64,000 bases of DNA from an uncultured Lachnospiraceae bacterium (GTDB lineage Bacteria; Bacillota; Clostridia; Lachnospirales; Lachnospiraceae), in contig CAJUDH010000009.1 in the NCBI GenBank assembly GCA_910584845.1, forward strand, positions 78,414 through 142,413, written 5' to 3'. Shown piece after piece: positions 49,266-58,124 of this stretch; position 1 is the first letter of the stretch, and every line of letters begins with the position of its first letter. Position numbers and translations under genes: made by a program. The notes under the pieces were generated by a model. The model searched no databases, was not told the origin of the DNA, and worked only from the letters and a program-made list of their open reading frames with translations.

Positions 49266-50747
49266 ATGGTATATTTTCTTGTTTTCGTAAAATGGCTCTG
49301 AAGTTAATTCCAATCCCAGTTTATTGAACACTTTAATATCTACGGCGGATAACATGACAGAAGTATGTACCTGGCATCCCCGCAGCTTAGGCAGCTGTTC
49401 TAAGGCGACCCGGGCGTTGACGTCGGTGGCGGCGCACATGGATAAGGCAATGAGGATCTCATCTGTGTGCAGCCGGGGGTTTTTGCTGCCCAGGTAGTTG
49501 GTTTTTAAGCCTTGGATGGGTTCAATAAACGTAGGGGAGATGAGCTTTATTTCATCGGCGATCCCCCCCAGCTCTTTGACGGCATTGAGCAGGGCAGCGG
49601 CGGAAGCCCCCAAAAGAGGGCTGGTTTTGCCGGTGACGATGTGGCCGTCGGGCAATTCCAGGGCGGCGGCGGGGGAGGCGTTGGTTTCTGCCAGGGTGTT
49701 GGCGGCAGGCACTACAGGCCGCATATCGGGCGTGAGCTTGGCCTGTTTCATCAACAATTCCACTTTATAGACTTCTTCTTTGCTGCCTTCGTCTTGGGCA
49801 AGGCGGTTTAGCGCCCGGTAATATCGGCGGAGGATTTCCTGCCAGGAGGCTTTCCGGCATATTTCGTCATCCACGATGCAGCAGCCTGCCATGTTCACAC
49901 CCATATCTGTGGGGGACTTATAGGGGCATTGGCCGTAGATTTCCTCAAACATGGCAGACAGTACCGGAAAAATCTCCACATCCCGGTTATAGTTGACCGC
50001 GGTCGTGCCATAGGCCTCAAGATGGAACGGGTCGATCATGTTCACATCATTTAAGTCTGCCGTAGCGGCTTCGTATGCCAGGTTTACGGGATGCTTTAAA
50101 GAGATGTTCCATATAGGGAAAGTTTCGAATTTGGCGTAGCCGGCCTTGATCCCCCGTTTGTTTTCATGGTAGAGCTGGGACAGGCAGGTGGCCATCTTAC
50201 CGCTGCCAGGCCCCGGTGCGGTGATGATGACCAGGGGGCGCCGTGTCTTAATGTAATCGTTTTTTCCGTATCCGTTGTCGCTGACAATATGAGAAATGTT
50301 ATTGGGGTATCCTTCGATGGGGTAATGGCGGTATACCTGGACCCCCAGCTTCTCCAGCTTGGCCTTAAACAGGTCGGCGGCGGGCTGGCCGGTGTAGCGG
50401 GTAATTACCACACTGCCCACATAAAGCCCCTTGTCCCTGTACTCTTGGATCAGCCGCAGCACGTCCATATCATAGGTGATGCCCAGGTCGTGCCGGATTT
50501 TGTTTTTTTCAATGTCTGCCGCGTGGATGGCAATGACAATCTCCGCCTGGTCGGCAAGCTGCAAAAGCATTTTCAGTTTGCTGTCTGGCTCAAAGCCAGG
50601 CAATACCCGGGAAGCGTGATAATCGTCAAACAGCTTTCCCCCGAATTCCAGATACAGTTTATTTCCGAACTGGCCAATACGTTCACGGATGTGCTGAGAC
50701 TGCATGGTCAGGTATTTCTGGTTGTCGAACCCTGTTTTCATAATCAT
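49263..50747 (-). CDS. DUF1846 domain-containing protein
   Basis: A 494-residue cytoplasmic protein that matches DUF1846 over its full length. It opens with MKTGFDNQKYLTMQSQHIRERI and carries LYLEFGGKLFDDYHASRVLPGFEPDSK, a glycine-rich ITAPGPGSGKMATCLSQLYHEN near 176-197 that looks like a nucleotide-binding loop, and HTDEILIALSMCAATD near 430. A structural homologue exists in Streptococcus, but no activity is firmly known to me. The start may be the first or third codon. AGGAGG lies before it on the minus strand. Confidence 0.9.
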   Translation of the reverse strand: MIMKTGFDNQKYLTMQSQHIRERIGQFGNKLYLEFGGKLFDDYHASRVLPGFEPDSKLKMLLQLADQAEIVIAIHAADIEKNKIRHDLGITYDMDVLRLIQEYRDKGLYVGSVVITRYTGQPAADLFKAKLEKLGVQVYRHYPIEGYPNNISHIVSDNGYGKNDYIKTRRPLVIITAPGPGSGKMATCLSQLYHENKRGIKAGYAKFETFPIWNISLKHPVNLAYEAATADLNDVNMIDPFHLEAYGTTAVNYNRDVEIFPVLSAMFEEIYGQCPYKSPTDMGVNMAGCCIVDDEICRKASWQEILRRYYRALNRLAQDEGSKEEVYKVELLMKQAKLTPDMRPVVPAANTLAETNASPAAALELPDGHIVTGKTSPLLGASAAALLNAVKELGGIADEIKLISPTFIEPIQGLKTNYLGSKNPRLHTDEILIALSMCAATDVNARVALEQLPKLRGCQVHTSVMLSAVDIKVFNKLGLELTSEPFYENKKIYH

Positions 50748-50904
50748 AGGCCTCCTCTTGGTAAATGGTTGCTTTCATTGTAGCATAGGAGCAGGGAAAA
50801 TGCACCAGGATTGGGAAAAAAATCTGAAAACCCAAATTTTTTGGATATTCGACAAAGAAAAGAGGGGATTTTTTAATAAAAGTGGGGGAAATGCAGCTAA
50901 AATT

Positions 50905-50933
50905 TTGCTATTTTAGGAAAGTTGTGGTATACT
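50905..50933 (+). promoter_or_regulatory. Promoter of the glycoside-hydrolase-like lipoprotein gene
   Basis: TTGCTA, a 17-base spacer and TATACT, 113 bases before ATG 51046. The rest of the 298-base gap upstream of that ATG shows no other feature. Confidence 0.6.
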
Positions 50934-51045
50934 ACTGTTATATAGCAGAACGACGGCATTGAAAAGTCAAGGGCAAGGATGGGAAGTGGCATTTCATCCA
51001 CACCTGTTTGTGTTGGAAAACACGCACAGAATAGAGGAAGAGACG

Positions 51046-52506
51046 ATGAAAAAAATAACCCCATTGCTGATTCTGTTCCTGATTTCCTTTGTTGCCATCC
51101 TGGCAGGCTGCGGCAGGTTAAACGATATGGGCAGCCTGGCAACCACACCGGCTCCCGTAGTGGTAGACCAGGGGCAGATCACAAAGGATGATGGGAGGGA
51201 GAGCAATAACAAAAACGAAACAGAACCGGAACTGCAGACAGAAGAAATCATTATTGACCTGTCTTCAGAGCGGGTTCCGGTGAAAGTCAAAGGGATTTAT
51301 GTGTCGGCATATGTGGCCGGGACGCCCAGCATGTTGGACAGCCTGCTGGCTGAGATTGACAAGACCGAAATAAACACGCTGGTGATTGACTTAAAAGACG
51401 ACTTTGGGCGGGTGGCCTGCGAGATGGATTCCCCCCTGGTAAAAGAACTTGGTTCCGTCCGGGTTTATATCCAGGATGTGGACGCCATGATGAAAAAACT
51501 GGACGAGCACGGGATTTATGCCATTGCCCGCATTCCGGCTTTCCGTGACGCCTGGGTAGGGAGCACGCGGCCGGAATGGTGCGTGAAATACGCCGACGGG
51601 ACGGTGTTTGTGGACCGCGACGGCAATACCTGGGTGAACCCGTATAAAAGGGAAGCCTGGGACTACCTGGTGGAATTGGGGGTCCAGGCAAAGAAACTGG
51701 GCTTTGACGAAGTGCAGTTTGACTATTTGCGGTTTTGTACGGAGCCAGGCATGGAAAACGTGGTTTTTGACGAGGCCGACGTCAATGGGCGTTCCCGTAC
51801 GGATATTGTGTGTGAGTTTATGGAATATGCGTACCAGAAGCTGAAAAACCAGGGCCTGTTCGTGTCTGCCGACGTGTTCGGCGCAATTATCAACAGCGAC
51901 ATTAACGCCAACGCGGTAGGGCAGATATACGGGGAACTGGCCAAACATGTGGATTATATCAGCCCTATGGTATACCCGTCCCATTATGGAAACGGATATT
52001 ACGGCATCGACTATCCCGATACCCGGCCTTATGAGACCATCGCCACGGCATTGATGGATTCCCGCAAAGAACTATATTTTGCCGGGAAGGATGGGGGGCA
52101 TATGGCCACGGTGCGGCCTTGGCTGCAAGATTTTACCGCCACATGGCTGACGCACCATATCCCTTACGGCCCCAAGCAGGTCAGGGAGCAGATTCAGGCC
52201 ACCTATGATGCCGGGTATGACGAATGGCTTTTGTGGGACGCATCTTGCCGTTATGACTGGGATGGCCTTTTGACACCGGAAGCAGCGGAAGCGGAAGCCG
52301 CACAGATTGCCCAGTCCCGGTCGGCTTTGCCGGAGACTACGTTTGCCCCGGAGGCCGGCAGGGCGGCTGGCTTAACGGAAGAGAGCGTGTCCGCACAAGT
52401 CCCCACCGGCGTTCCGGGAAATGGCAAAGGGGGGAACCACGGGGAGACGCTTCCGGTGCCCACAGGGTCCCCCGGGCCCACGGTGGAGGTATACATGGGA
52501 GACTGA
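51046..52506 (+). CDS. Putative glycoside hydrolase lipoprotein (DUF4015 / GH13-like TIM barrel)
   Basis: A 486-residue exported protein. The lipoprotein signal ends in LAGC near residue 21. An acidic linker reaches about 80. The barrel begins VKGIYVSAYVAGTPSMLDSLL and continues with NTLVIDLKDDFGRVA, GIYAIARIPAFRD, GFDEVQFDYLRFC near 225, VSADVFGAI and YISPMVYPSHYG near 308, a set seen in DUF4015. A Pro/Thr/Gly-rich tail follows residue 430. ATG 51046 follows GAGGAAGAG; the in-frame start at 50959 would lengthen and spoil the signal peptide. It likely acts on a cell-surface or environmental glycan; the substrate is unknown. Confidence 0.87.
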   Translation: MKKITPLLILFLISFVAILAGCGRLNDMGSLATTPAPVVVDQGQITKDDGRESNNKNETEPELQTEEIIIDLSSERVPVKVKGIYVSAYVAGTPSMLDSLLAEIDKTEINTLVIDLKDDFGRVACEMDSPLVKELGSVRVYIQDVDAMMKKLDEHGIYAIARIPAFRDAWVGSTRPEWCVKYADGTVFVDRDGNTWVNPYKREAWDYLVELGVQAKKLGFDEVQFDYLRFCTEPGMENVVFDEADVNGRSRTDIVCEFMEYAYQKLKNQGLFVSADVFGAIINSDINANAVGQIYGELAKHVDYISPMVYPSHYGNGYYGIDYPDTRPYETIATALMDSRKELYFAGKDGGHMATVRPWLQDFTATWLTHHIPYGPKQVREQIQATYDAGYDEWLLWDASCRYDWDGLLTPEAAEAEAAQIAQSRSALPETTFAPEAGRAAGLTEESVSAQVPTGVPGNGKGGNHGETLPVPTGSPGPTVEVYMGD

Positions 52507-52533
52507 TAGAAGCCCGGGCCTTTCGGGCCAGGG

Positions 52534-52564
52534 GAAGCCATCCTAATTCAGGTGGCTTCTTTTT
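52534..52564 (+). terminator. Terminator of the glycoside-hydrolase-like gene
   Basis: GAAGCCA pairs with TGGCTTC, with inner CCT/AGG, followed by T5. Confidence 0.8.
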
Positions 52565-52666
52565 CCTGTCCCGGGAAAACGCATCTTGTGGTCCCCAAAA
52601 AGCTGTGCATAAACGCCTATAATATGCGAAGGGAAACGGTTGCCGGCGCAACCCCGCCCTGGTGTG

Positions 52667-52694
52667 GGAATCCTGCGTGGCAGGATTCCTTTTT
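52667..52694 (+). terminator. Second terminator hairpin in the same gap
   Basis: GGAATCCTGC-GTG-GCAGGATTCC is a perfect ten-base stem followed by T5. No protein gene lies immediately upstream, so it either backs up the first terminator or ends a small RNA. Confidence 0.8.
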
Positions 52695-52816
52695 CTTGTT
52701 TTTGTGGCTTGAAAATGTGTGGCGTACCATGTATGATAATGGATAAGGAACGATAGAGATGAGGTCAGATTCGGCGGCGGGCCGGTACGGCGCGCTGCCA
52801 AAAGGGGGATAACAGT

Positions 52817-53362
52817 ATGGGGCCAGAAGAAAAACGGGTTGTGTGCCCGGGTGAATTATACCGCCATTTTAAAGGCCAGATGTATCAGGCCATAGCCGTG
52901 GCAACCCATTCGGAAACCGGGGAAGCCATGGTGGTTTATCAACAGCTTTATGGCGGCTTCCGGGTGTACGTAAGGCCGTATGATTTGTTTGTAAGCCCGG
53001 TAGACAAAGAAAAATATCCAGATGCGACGCAGGAATACCGGTTTGAGCTGGTCCGGGGCAGCGGCGGCCCCGGGCCGGAAGAAGAGAGGGAAGCCGTGGG
53101 GGATGACGGGGAAGAAGCAGGCGTAGCCGATAAAGGTCCGGGGCCCAACCTGTCTCTTCTCCGGTTTTTGTCGGCGGAGATGCCCACGGAACGGCTGGCA
53201 AGTTTGAAAGAGCTGGCATCAACGGCCAGCCAGTCGGATCTGGACAGCGTTTACCTGATCCTGGACATGAAGCGTGAGCCTGGCACCATCAAGGAACAGG
53301 TAGACGCCATAAGCAGGAACCTTGCTTTGCAGGGGCGCTACGATGGCGCCCGGCTGCGATAG
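52817..53362 (+). CDS. DUF1653 domain-containing protein
   Basis: A 181-residue cytoplasmic protein. Residues 8-75 match DUF1653 (PGELYRHFKGQMYQAIAVATHSETGEAMVVYQQLYG..VYVRPYDLFVSPVDKEKYP). A Gly/Glu-rich linker leads to a helical C-terminal part (LLRFLSAEMPTERLASLKELAS..LDSVYLILDMKREPG) not part of that domain. Function is unknown. The ATG follows AAAGGGGGATAACAGT. It lies 33 bases before uvrC in the same direction. Confidence 0.8.
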   Translation: MGPEEKRVVCPGELYRHFKGQMYQAIAVATHSETGEAMVVYQQLYGGFRVYVRPYDLFVSPVDKEKYPDATQEYRFELVRGSGGPGPEEEREAVGDDGEEAGVADKGPGPNLSLLRFLSAEMPTERLASLKELASTASQSDLDSVYLILDMKREPGTIKEQVDAISRNLALQGRYDGARLR

Positions 53363-53395
53363 GCGCCGTCTGCTAAGCAAAATAGGAGTTTTGGT

Positions 53396-55264
53396 ATGTT
53401 TGATATAGAAGAGGAATTGAAAAAATTGCCCGCCCAGCCGGGGGTTTATCTGATGCACGACAAACGGGATGAGATTATTTATGTGGGGAAGGCAGTCAGC
53501 CTGAAAAACCGTGTGCGGCAGTATTTCCAAAGCAGCCGTAATAAGACGGCTAAGATCGAACAGATGGTTTCCCGTATCGCCCGGTTTGAATACATCGTCA
53601 CGGATTCGGAGCTGGAGGCTTTGGTGCTGGAATGTAATTTAATCAAGGAGCACCGTCCCCGCTACAATACCATGCTGAAGGATGACAAAGCTTACCCCTA
53701 TATTAAAGTAACCGTGGCCGAGGACTTCCCCAGGGTATTGTTTGCCCGTACCATGAAAAAAGATAAGAATAAATATTTTGGCCCCTATACCAGCGCAGGG
53801 GCCGTGAAAGACACCATTGACCTGATCCATAAAATTTATCAAATCCGGACCTGCAGCCGGACGCTCCCCCGGGATGTGGGGAAGGGGCGGCCGTGCCTCA
53901 ATTACCATATCCGCCAGTGTAAGGCGCCTTGCCAGGGCTACATTGGCAAAGAGGAATATGGGGAAAACATTTCCCAGGCCCTGGAATTTTTAAATGGGCA
54001 TTACGGCAAGGTTTTAGGCCTGCTGGAAGAAAAAATGGACAAAGCCTCCGAAGCCATGGACTTTGAGAAAGCCATTGAATACCGGGACCTGCTTTCCAAT
54101 GTAAAAAAGGTGGCGCAAAAGCAGAAAATTACCAGCAACAGCCAGCAAGACCGGGATATTATCGCACTGGCGAAAGACGATAAGGACGCGGTGGTACAAG
54201 TGTTTTTTGTCCGGGAGGGGAAACTGATCGGCCGGGAGCATTTTCATGTTGCCATTGCCACGGCAGAAGGGGACGGGCAGATTTTGTCCAGTTTTGTCAA
54301 GCAGTTTTATGCGGGGACCCCCTTTTTGCCGAAAGAGCTGTGGGTACAGGCGCACCTGGAGGACAGCGAGGTGATTGCCCGTTGGCTTAGCGCCCGGAAA
54401 GGGCAGAAAGTCCATATTGTAGTACCCCAAAAGGGGGACAAGGAGCGGCTGGTGGAATTGGCAAAAAAGAACGCGGCCCTGGTCCTTTCCCAAGACAAAG
54501 AAAAGATCAAACGGGAAGAGCTGCGCACCATCGGGGCCATGAACCAGGTGGCCGGCTGGCTGGGTTTGAACCAGGTGCGCCGCATGGAGGCTTTTGATAT
54601 TTCCAACATATCCGGATATGAGTCGGTAGGCTCTATGGTAGTATATGAGGACGGAAAGCCCAAACGCAATGATTACCGGAAATTCCGGATCCGGACTGTG
54701 GTAGGACCCAACGACTATGCTTCCATGAGGGAGGTGCTGGCCCGCCGGTTTGGCCATGGCCTGGAAGAAAGGGAACGTCTAAAGGAAAAGGGCGTGGACG
54801 GGGAGCTTGGCAGTTTTACCCGTTTCCCCGACCTGCTGATGATGGACGGCGGAAAGGGGCAGGTAAATATTGCGCTGGAGGTCCTTGGGGCCCTAGGGCT
54901 GGACATCCCGGTCTGCGGTATGGTAAAGGACGATTTCCACCGGACCCGGGGGCTGTATTTTCGGAATGTGGAAATCCCCGTCGACAAACATTCGGAAGGG
55001 TTTCAGCTTATTACCCGCATTCAGGACGAGGCGCACCGTTTTGCCATTGAATACCACCGCAGCCTGCGGGGGAAAGGCCAGGTGCATTCGGTGCTGGATG
55101 ATATTCCGGGGATCGGGGATGCCAGGAGGAAGGCGCTGATGAGGCATTTTAAGTCATTGGAGGCCATCCAGGAGGCCAGCCAGGAAGAGCTGGCCCAGGT
55201 GCCGGGGATGAACCGGCAGTCGGCACAAAGCGTGTATCAGTTTTTCCGGGAAAAGGGGAAGTGA
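53396..55264 (+). CDS. uvrC: Excinuclease ABC subunit C
   Basis: A 622-residue nucleotide-excision-repair nuclease. The GIY-YIG domain is at about 12-95 (GVYLMHDKRDEIIYVGKAVSLKNRVRQYF). The Cys-containing region TCSRTLPRDVGKGRPCLNYHIRQCKAPC is near 160, and a UVR helix pair (EAMDFEKAIEYRDLLSNV) near 217. The C-terminal RNase-H-like half has EAFDISNISG near 399 and LLMMDGGKGQVN near 480. Tandem HhH motifs end the protein (IPGIGDARRKALMRHF, VPGMNRQSAQSVY). It makes both incisions around UvrB-bound DNA lesions. It precedes hprK, as often in Firmicutes. Confidence 0.97.
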   Translation: MFDIEEELKKLPAQPGVYLMHDKRDEIIYVGKAVSLKNRVRQYFQSSRNKTAKIEQMVSRIARFEYIVTDSELEALVLECNLIKEHRPRYNTMLKDDKAYPYIKVTVAEDFPRVLFARTMKKDKNKYFGPYTSAGAVKDTIDLIHKIYQIRTCSRTLPRDVGKGRPCLNYHIRQCKAPCQGYIGKEEYGENISQALEFLNGHYGKVLGLLEEKMDKASEAMDFEKAIEYRDLLSNVKKVAQKQKITSNSQQDRDIIALAKDDKDAVVQVFFVREGKLIGREHFHVAIATAEGDGQILSSFVKQFYAGTPFLPKELWVQAHLEDSEVIARWLSARKGQKVHIVVPQKGDKERLVELAKKNAALVLSQDKEKIKREELRTIGAMNQVAGWLGLNQVRRMEAFDISNISGYESVGSMVVYEDGKPKRNDYRKFRIRTVVGPNDYASMREVLARRFGHGLEERERLKEKGVDGELGSFTRFPDLLMMDGGKGQVNIALEVLGALGLDIPVCGMVKDDFHRTRGLYFRNVEIPVDKHSEGFQLITRIQDEAHRFAIEYHRSLRGKGQVHSVLDDIPGIGDARRKALMRHFKSLEAIQEASQEELAQVPGMNRQSAQSVYQFFREKGK

Positions 55265-55374
55265 CTTTGTGCTTTCGGCAGTAGAGGGTGACAATTTTTA
55301 AGAGGTATGTTAGTATGATAGGGAAGGGATAGGGCCATACGGAGAATTAAGATGAGGAAGGAGCCAGGACAGAA

Positions 55375-56304
55375 ATGTATGGTGTTACAATCACAGAATT
55401 TATTCAGAAAATGAATTTGAAAAATTTCATTCCGGAGATAGACAGTGATGTGGCAGTGCTGTCCCATCCGGATGTAAACCGCCCGGCGCTGCAGCTGGCA
55501 GGTTTCTTTGACCATTTTGACCAGGAGCGGGTGCAGATAATCGGATTTGTGGAGCAGGAGTATATTAAGACGTTAACCCAGGAGAGGAAGATGGAGGTAT
55601 GCGAAAAGCTAATATCCAGCGAAATCCCCTGCCTGGTGTACAGCCGGAGCCAGACGCCGGACGAAGACATGCTGGACCTGTGCCGCCGCTATAAGGTGCC
55701 TTGCCTGGGTTCAGAAAAGACGACGTCGGATTTGATGGCGGAGGTGATCCGCTGGCTCAACGTGAAACTGGCACCCTGCATCAGTATCCACGGGGTACTG
55801 GTGGACGTGTATGGGGAAGGCGTGCTGATTATGGGCGAAAGTGGGATCGGGAAAAGCGAGGCGGCCCTGGAGCTGATCCGGCGGGGGCACCGCCTGGTGA
55901 CGGACGACGTGGTGGAGATCCGTAAAGTCAGCGATGAAACTTTGATTGGCAGCGCACCGGATATTACGAAGCATTTTATTGAGCTAAGGGGAATAGGGAT
56001 TATTGATGTAAAAGCCCTGTTCGGCGTGGAGAGCGTCAAGGAAACCCAATCCATTGATATGGTGATCAAACTGGAGGATTGGGATAAAGACCGGGAATAC
56101 GACCGGCTGGGGATGGAAGACCGGTATACCGAGTTTTTAGGCAACCGGGTAGTCTGCCATAACATCCCGATCCGTCCGGGGCGGAACCTGGCCATTATCG
56201 TGGAATCGGCCGCCATTAATTACCGCCAGAAGAAGATGGGCTATAACGCGGCCCGGGAGCTTTATAACCGGGTGCAGGCAAACTTGGGGAGAGCGCTGGT
56301 ATAG
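55375..56304 (+). CDS. hprK: HPr kinase/phosphorylase
   Basis: A 309-residue bifunctional enzyme that phosphorylates and dephosphorylates Ser46 of HPr-type proteins, the key switch of carbon catabolite control. Walker A is GESGIGKSE at 154-162 followed by LVTDDVV near 175. The signature LRGIGIIDVKALFG is near 204 and the C-terminal MGYNAARELY is present. The N-domain is intact. A substrate-like HPr lacking His15 is encoded four genes downstream. AAGGAGCCAGG precedes the ATG. Confidence 0.96.
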   Translation: MYGVTITEFIQKMNLKNFIPEIDSDVAVLSHPDVNRPALQLAGFFDHFDQERVQIIGFVEQEYIKTLTQERKMEVCEKLISSEIPCLVYSRSQTPDEDMLDLCRRYKVPCLGSEKTTSDLMAEVIRWLNVKLAPCISIHGVLVDVYGEGVLIMGESGIGKSEAALELIRRGHRLVTDDVVEIRKVSDETLIGSAPDITKHFIELRGIGIIDVKALFGVESVKETQSIDMVIKLEDWDKDREYDRLGMEDRYTEFLGNRVVCHNIPIRPGRNLAIIVESAAINYRQKKMGYNAARELYNRVQANLGRALV

Positions 56305-56313
56305 GGGGATCGG

Positions 56314-57222
56314 ATGGGGAGTTTTCAAAGATTGTTAGGTGAGGCATTGGCGCCGGGGCGGGTTTGTGTCCATGAGCCTATGAGCCGCCATACGACTTTC
56401 CGTGTGGGCGGCCCGGCGGATTACTATGTGGAGCCGGGGACAAAGGAAGAACTGGCGGCGGTTTTTGCCATTTGCCGCCAGAACGGCATACCTTATTATA
56501 TATTAGGGAACGGCAGCAACCTGCTGGTAAGCGACAAGGGGTATCGGGGGGTGATGGTGTCCCTGGGGAAACACTGGTCCGGGATCCGGGTGGACGGCCC
56601 CCGGATTTGGGCCGGGGCCGGGGCTTTGCTTTCCTGCGTGGCCCGGGCGGCCTTAAAGAATTCCCGAAAAGGGATGGAGTTTGCATCCGGGATACCGGGC
56701 AGCGTAGGCGGGGCCGTGGCGATGAATGCCGGTGCCTATGGGTCGGAGATGGCGGATGTACTGGAGTCGGTGGCAGCCCTTACGCCCGGTGGGGAGGAAC
56801 GGCGTCTGGCTGTAGGGGAATTGGAACTGGGTTACCGGACCAGCTGCATTGCCGGGCGCGGATATGTGGCGCTGGAAGCTGCTTTTATTTTGGAGCCCGG
56901 GGAGCCGGAAGCGATCCGGGAAAAGATGGAGGAGCTGTCCCGGAAAAGGAAAAGCAAACAGCCCTTGGAATATCCCAGCGCCGGAAGTACTTTTAAACGG
57001 CCTTTGGGGCATTTTGCAGGTAAATTGATCGAGGACGCGGGGCTGCGGGGGTTTTGCGTGGGCGGGGCCCAGGTGTCGGAAAAGCATTGTGGGTTTGTGG
57101 TGAACCGGGGAGGGGCTACGGCCGCGGATATATATGAACTGTGCCGCCGGGTCCGGCAACGGGTATGGGAACATTCCGGCGTGGAACTGGAATTGGAAGT
57201 TAAGGTACTGGGGGATTTTTAA
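56314..57222 (+). CDS. murB: UDP-N-acetylenolpyruvoylglucosamine reductase
   Basis: A 302-residue FAD enzyme of peptidoglycan synthesis, type II form. FAD-binding motifs are TTFRVGGPADYYVEP near 27-41, LGNGSNLLVSD near 65-75 and SGIPGSVGGAVAMNAGAYG near 127-145. Catalytic-region motifs are GSTFKRP near 225 and LIEDAGLRG near 237-245. It reduces the enolpyruvyl group to form UDP-MurNAc using NADPH. It is nine bases after hprK. Confidence 0.96.
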   Translation: MGSFQRLLGEALAPGRVCVHEPMSRHTTFRVGGPADYYVEPGTKEELAAVFAICRQNGIPYYILGNGSNLLVSDKGYRGVMVSLGKHWSGIRVDGPRIWAGAGALLSCVARAALKNSRKGMEFASGIPGSVGGAVAMNAGAYGSEMADVLESVAALTPGGEERRLAVGELELGYRTSCIAGRGYVALEAAFILEPGEPEAIREKMEELSRKRKSKQPLEYPSAGSTFKRPLGHFAGKLIEDAGLRGFCVGGAQVSEKHCGFVVNRGGATAADIYELCRRVRQRVWEHSGVELELEVKVLGDF

Positions 57223-57238
57223 GTCTGGAGGGAAATAC

Positions 57239-58120
57239 GTGAAGCTGGTAATTGTAACGGGGATGTCCGGGGCGGGTAAAACCATAGCCCTGAAAATGCT
57301 GGAGGATATGGGGTTTTACTGTGTGGATAACCTGCCGATCCCACTGTTGGAGCCTTTTGTGCAATTGGCGGTGCAGAGGCCTGCGTCCAACGACCGGGTG
57401 GCTTTGGGCATAGATATACGCAGCGGCCAGGAGCTTCCCCAGCTTCAACATGTTTTGGAAGAATGGAAGGCCAATGGTATGCCCTGCCAGATTTTGTTTT
57501 TGGATGCCAGGGACGAGACTTTGGTCAAGCGGTATAAAGAAACCCGCCGTTCCCATCCCCTGGCCGGCCGGGGCCGGGTGGACTGTGGCATTCAGCAAGA
57601 ACGGGAAAGGCTTCGGTTCCTTAAGGAACAGGCGGCTTACATCATTGATACCAGCCAATTGCTGACGCGGGAACTGCGGCAGGAGCTGGAGAAGATTTTT
57701 TTGAACAACCAGGACTATGAAAATTTGTTTATCACCGTGCTTTCTTTCGGATTTAAATATGGGATCCCCACAGATGCGGATTTGGTGTTTGACGTGCGTT
57801 TTCTGCCAAACCCTTATTACGTGGACAATCTGCGGCAGCATACCGGGGAGGAGGCAGAGGTGCAGGCTTATGTCCGGCAGGGGGGCACTGCGGACATATT
57901 TATGCAAAAACTCTGTGATATGCTGGAATTTTTGATCCCAAACTATGTGCTGGAGGGAAAAAACCAGCTGGTGATTGCCGTAGGCTGCACCGGGGGGAAG
58001 CACCGCTCGGTAACAATAGCCGGCGCGTTGTACCAATATTTGAGCCGCCATGAGGAATTCGGGCTTAAGATTGAGCATCGGGATATTGAGAAAGACCGGA
58101 TCCGGAAGGGGCAAGGGTGA
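57239..58120 (+). CDS. rapZ: RNase adapter / nucleotide-binding protein RapZ (YvcJ)
   Basis: A 293-residue P-loop protein. Walker A is GMSGAGKT at 8-15, with DNLPIPLLEPF near 34 and LFLDARDETLVKRYKETRRSHPL near 83-105. The C-terminal domain has FDVRFLPNPYYV and IAVGCTGGKHRSVTIAG near 243-259, which binds a metabolite in E. coli RapZ. GTG 57239 has GGAGGG ahead. In Bacillus the homologue sits with yvcK, whiA and crh. Here rapZ is followed directly by whiA with no yvcK between. Confidence 0.94.
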   Translation: MKLVIVTGMSGAGKTIALKMLEDMGFYCVDNLPIPLLEPFVQLAVQRPASNDRVALGIDIRSGQELPQLQHVLEEWKANGMPCQILFLDARDETLVKRYKETRRSHPLAGRGRVDCGIQQERERLRFLKEQAAYIIDTSQLLTRELRQELEKIFLNNQDYENLFITVLSFGFKYGIPTDADLVFDVRFLPNPYYVDNLRQHTGEEAEVQAYVRQGGTADIFMQKLCDMLEFLIPNYVLEGKNQLVIAVGCTGGKHRSVTIAGALYQYLSRHEEFGLKIEHRDIEKDRIRKGQG

Positions 58121-58124
58121 TGAA

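Larger units (their letters stand above)
52507..52816 (+). other. Intergenic region with two terminators and a possible small RNA
   Basis: No protein gene is seen in these 310 bases. Between the two terminators lies TATAAT (52618-52623, without a good -35), then a perfect GGTTGC-CGGC-GCAACC stem, then the second terminator. A transcript of about 70 bases is conceivable. After 52700 the DNA leads to AAGGGGGA before the next gene. Confidence 0.4.
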
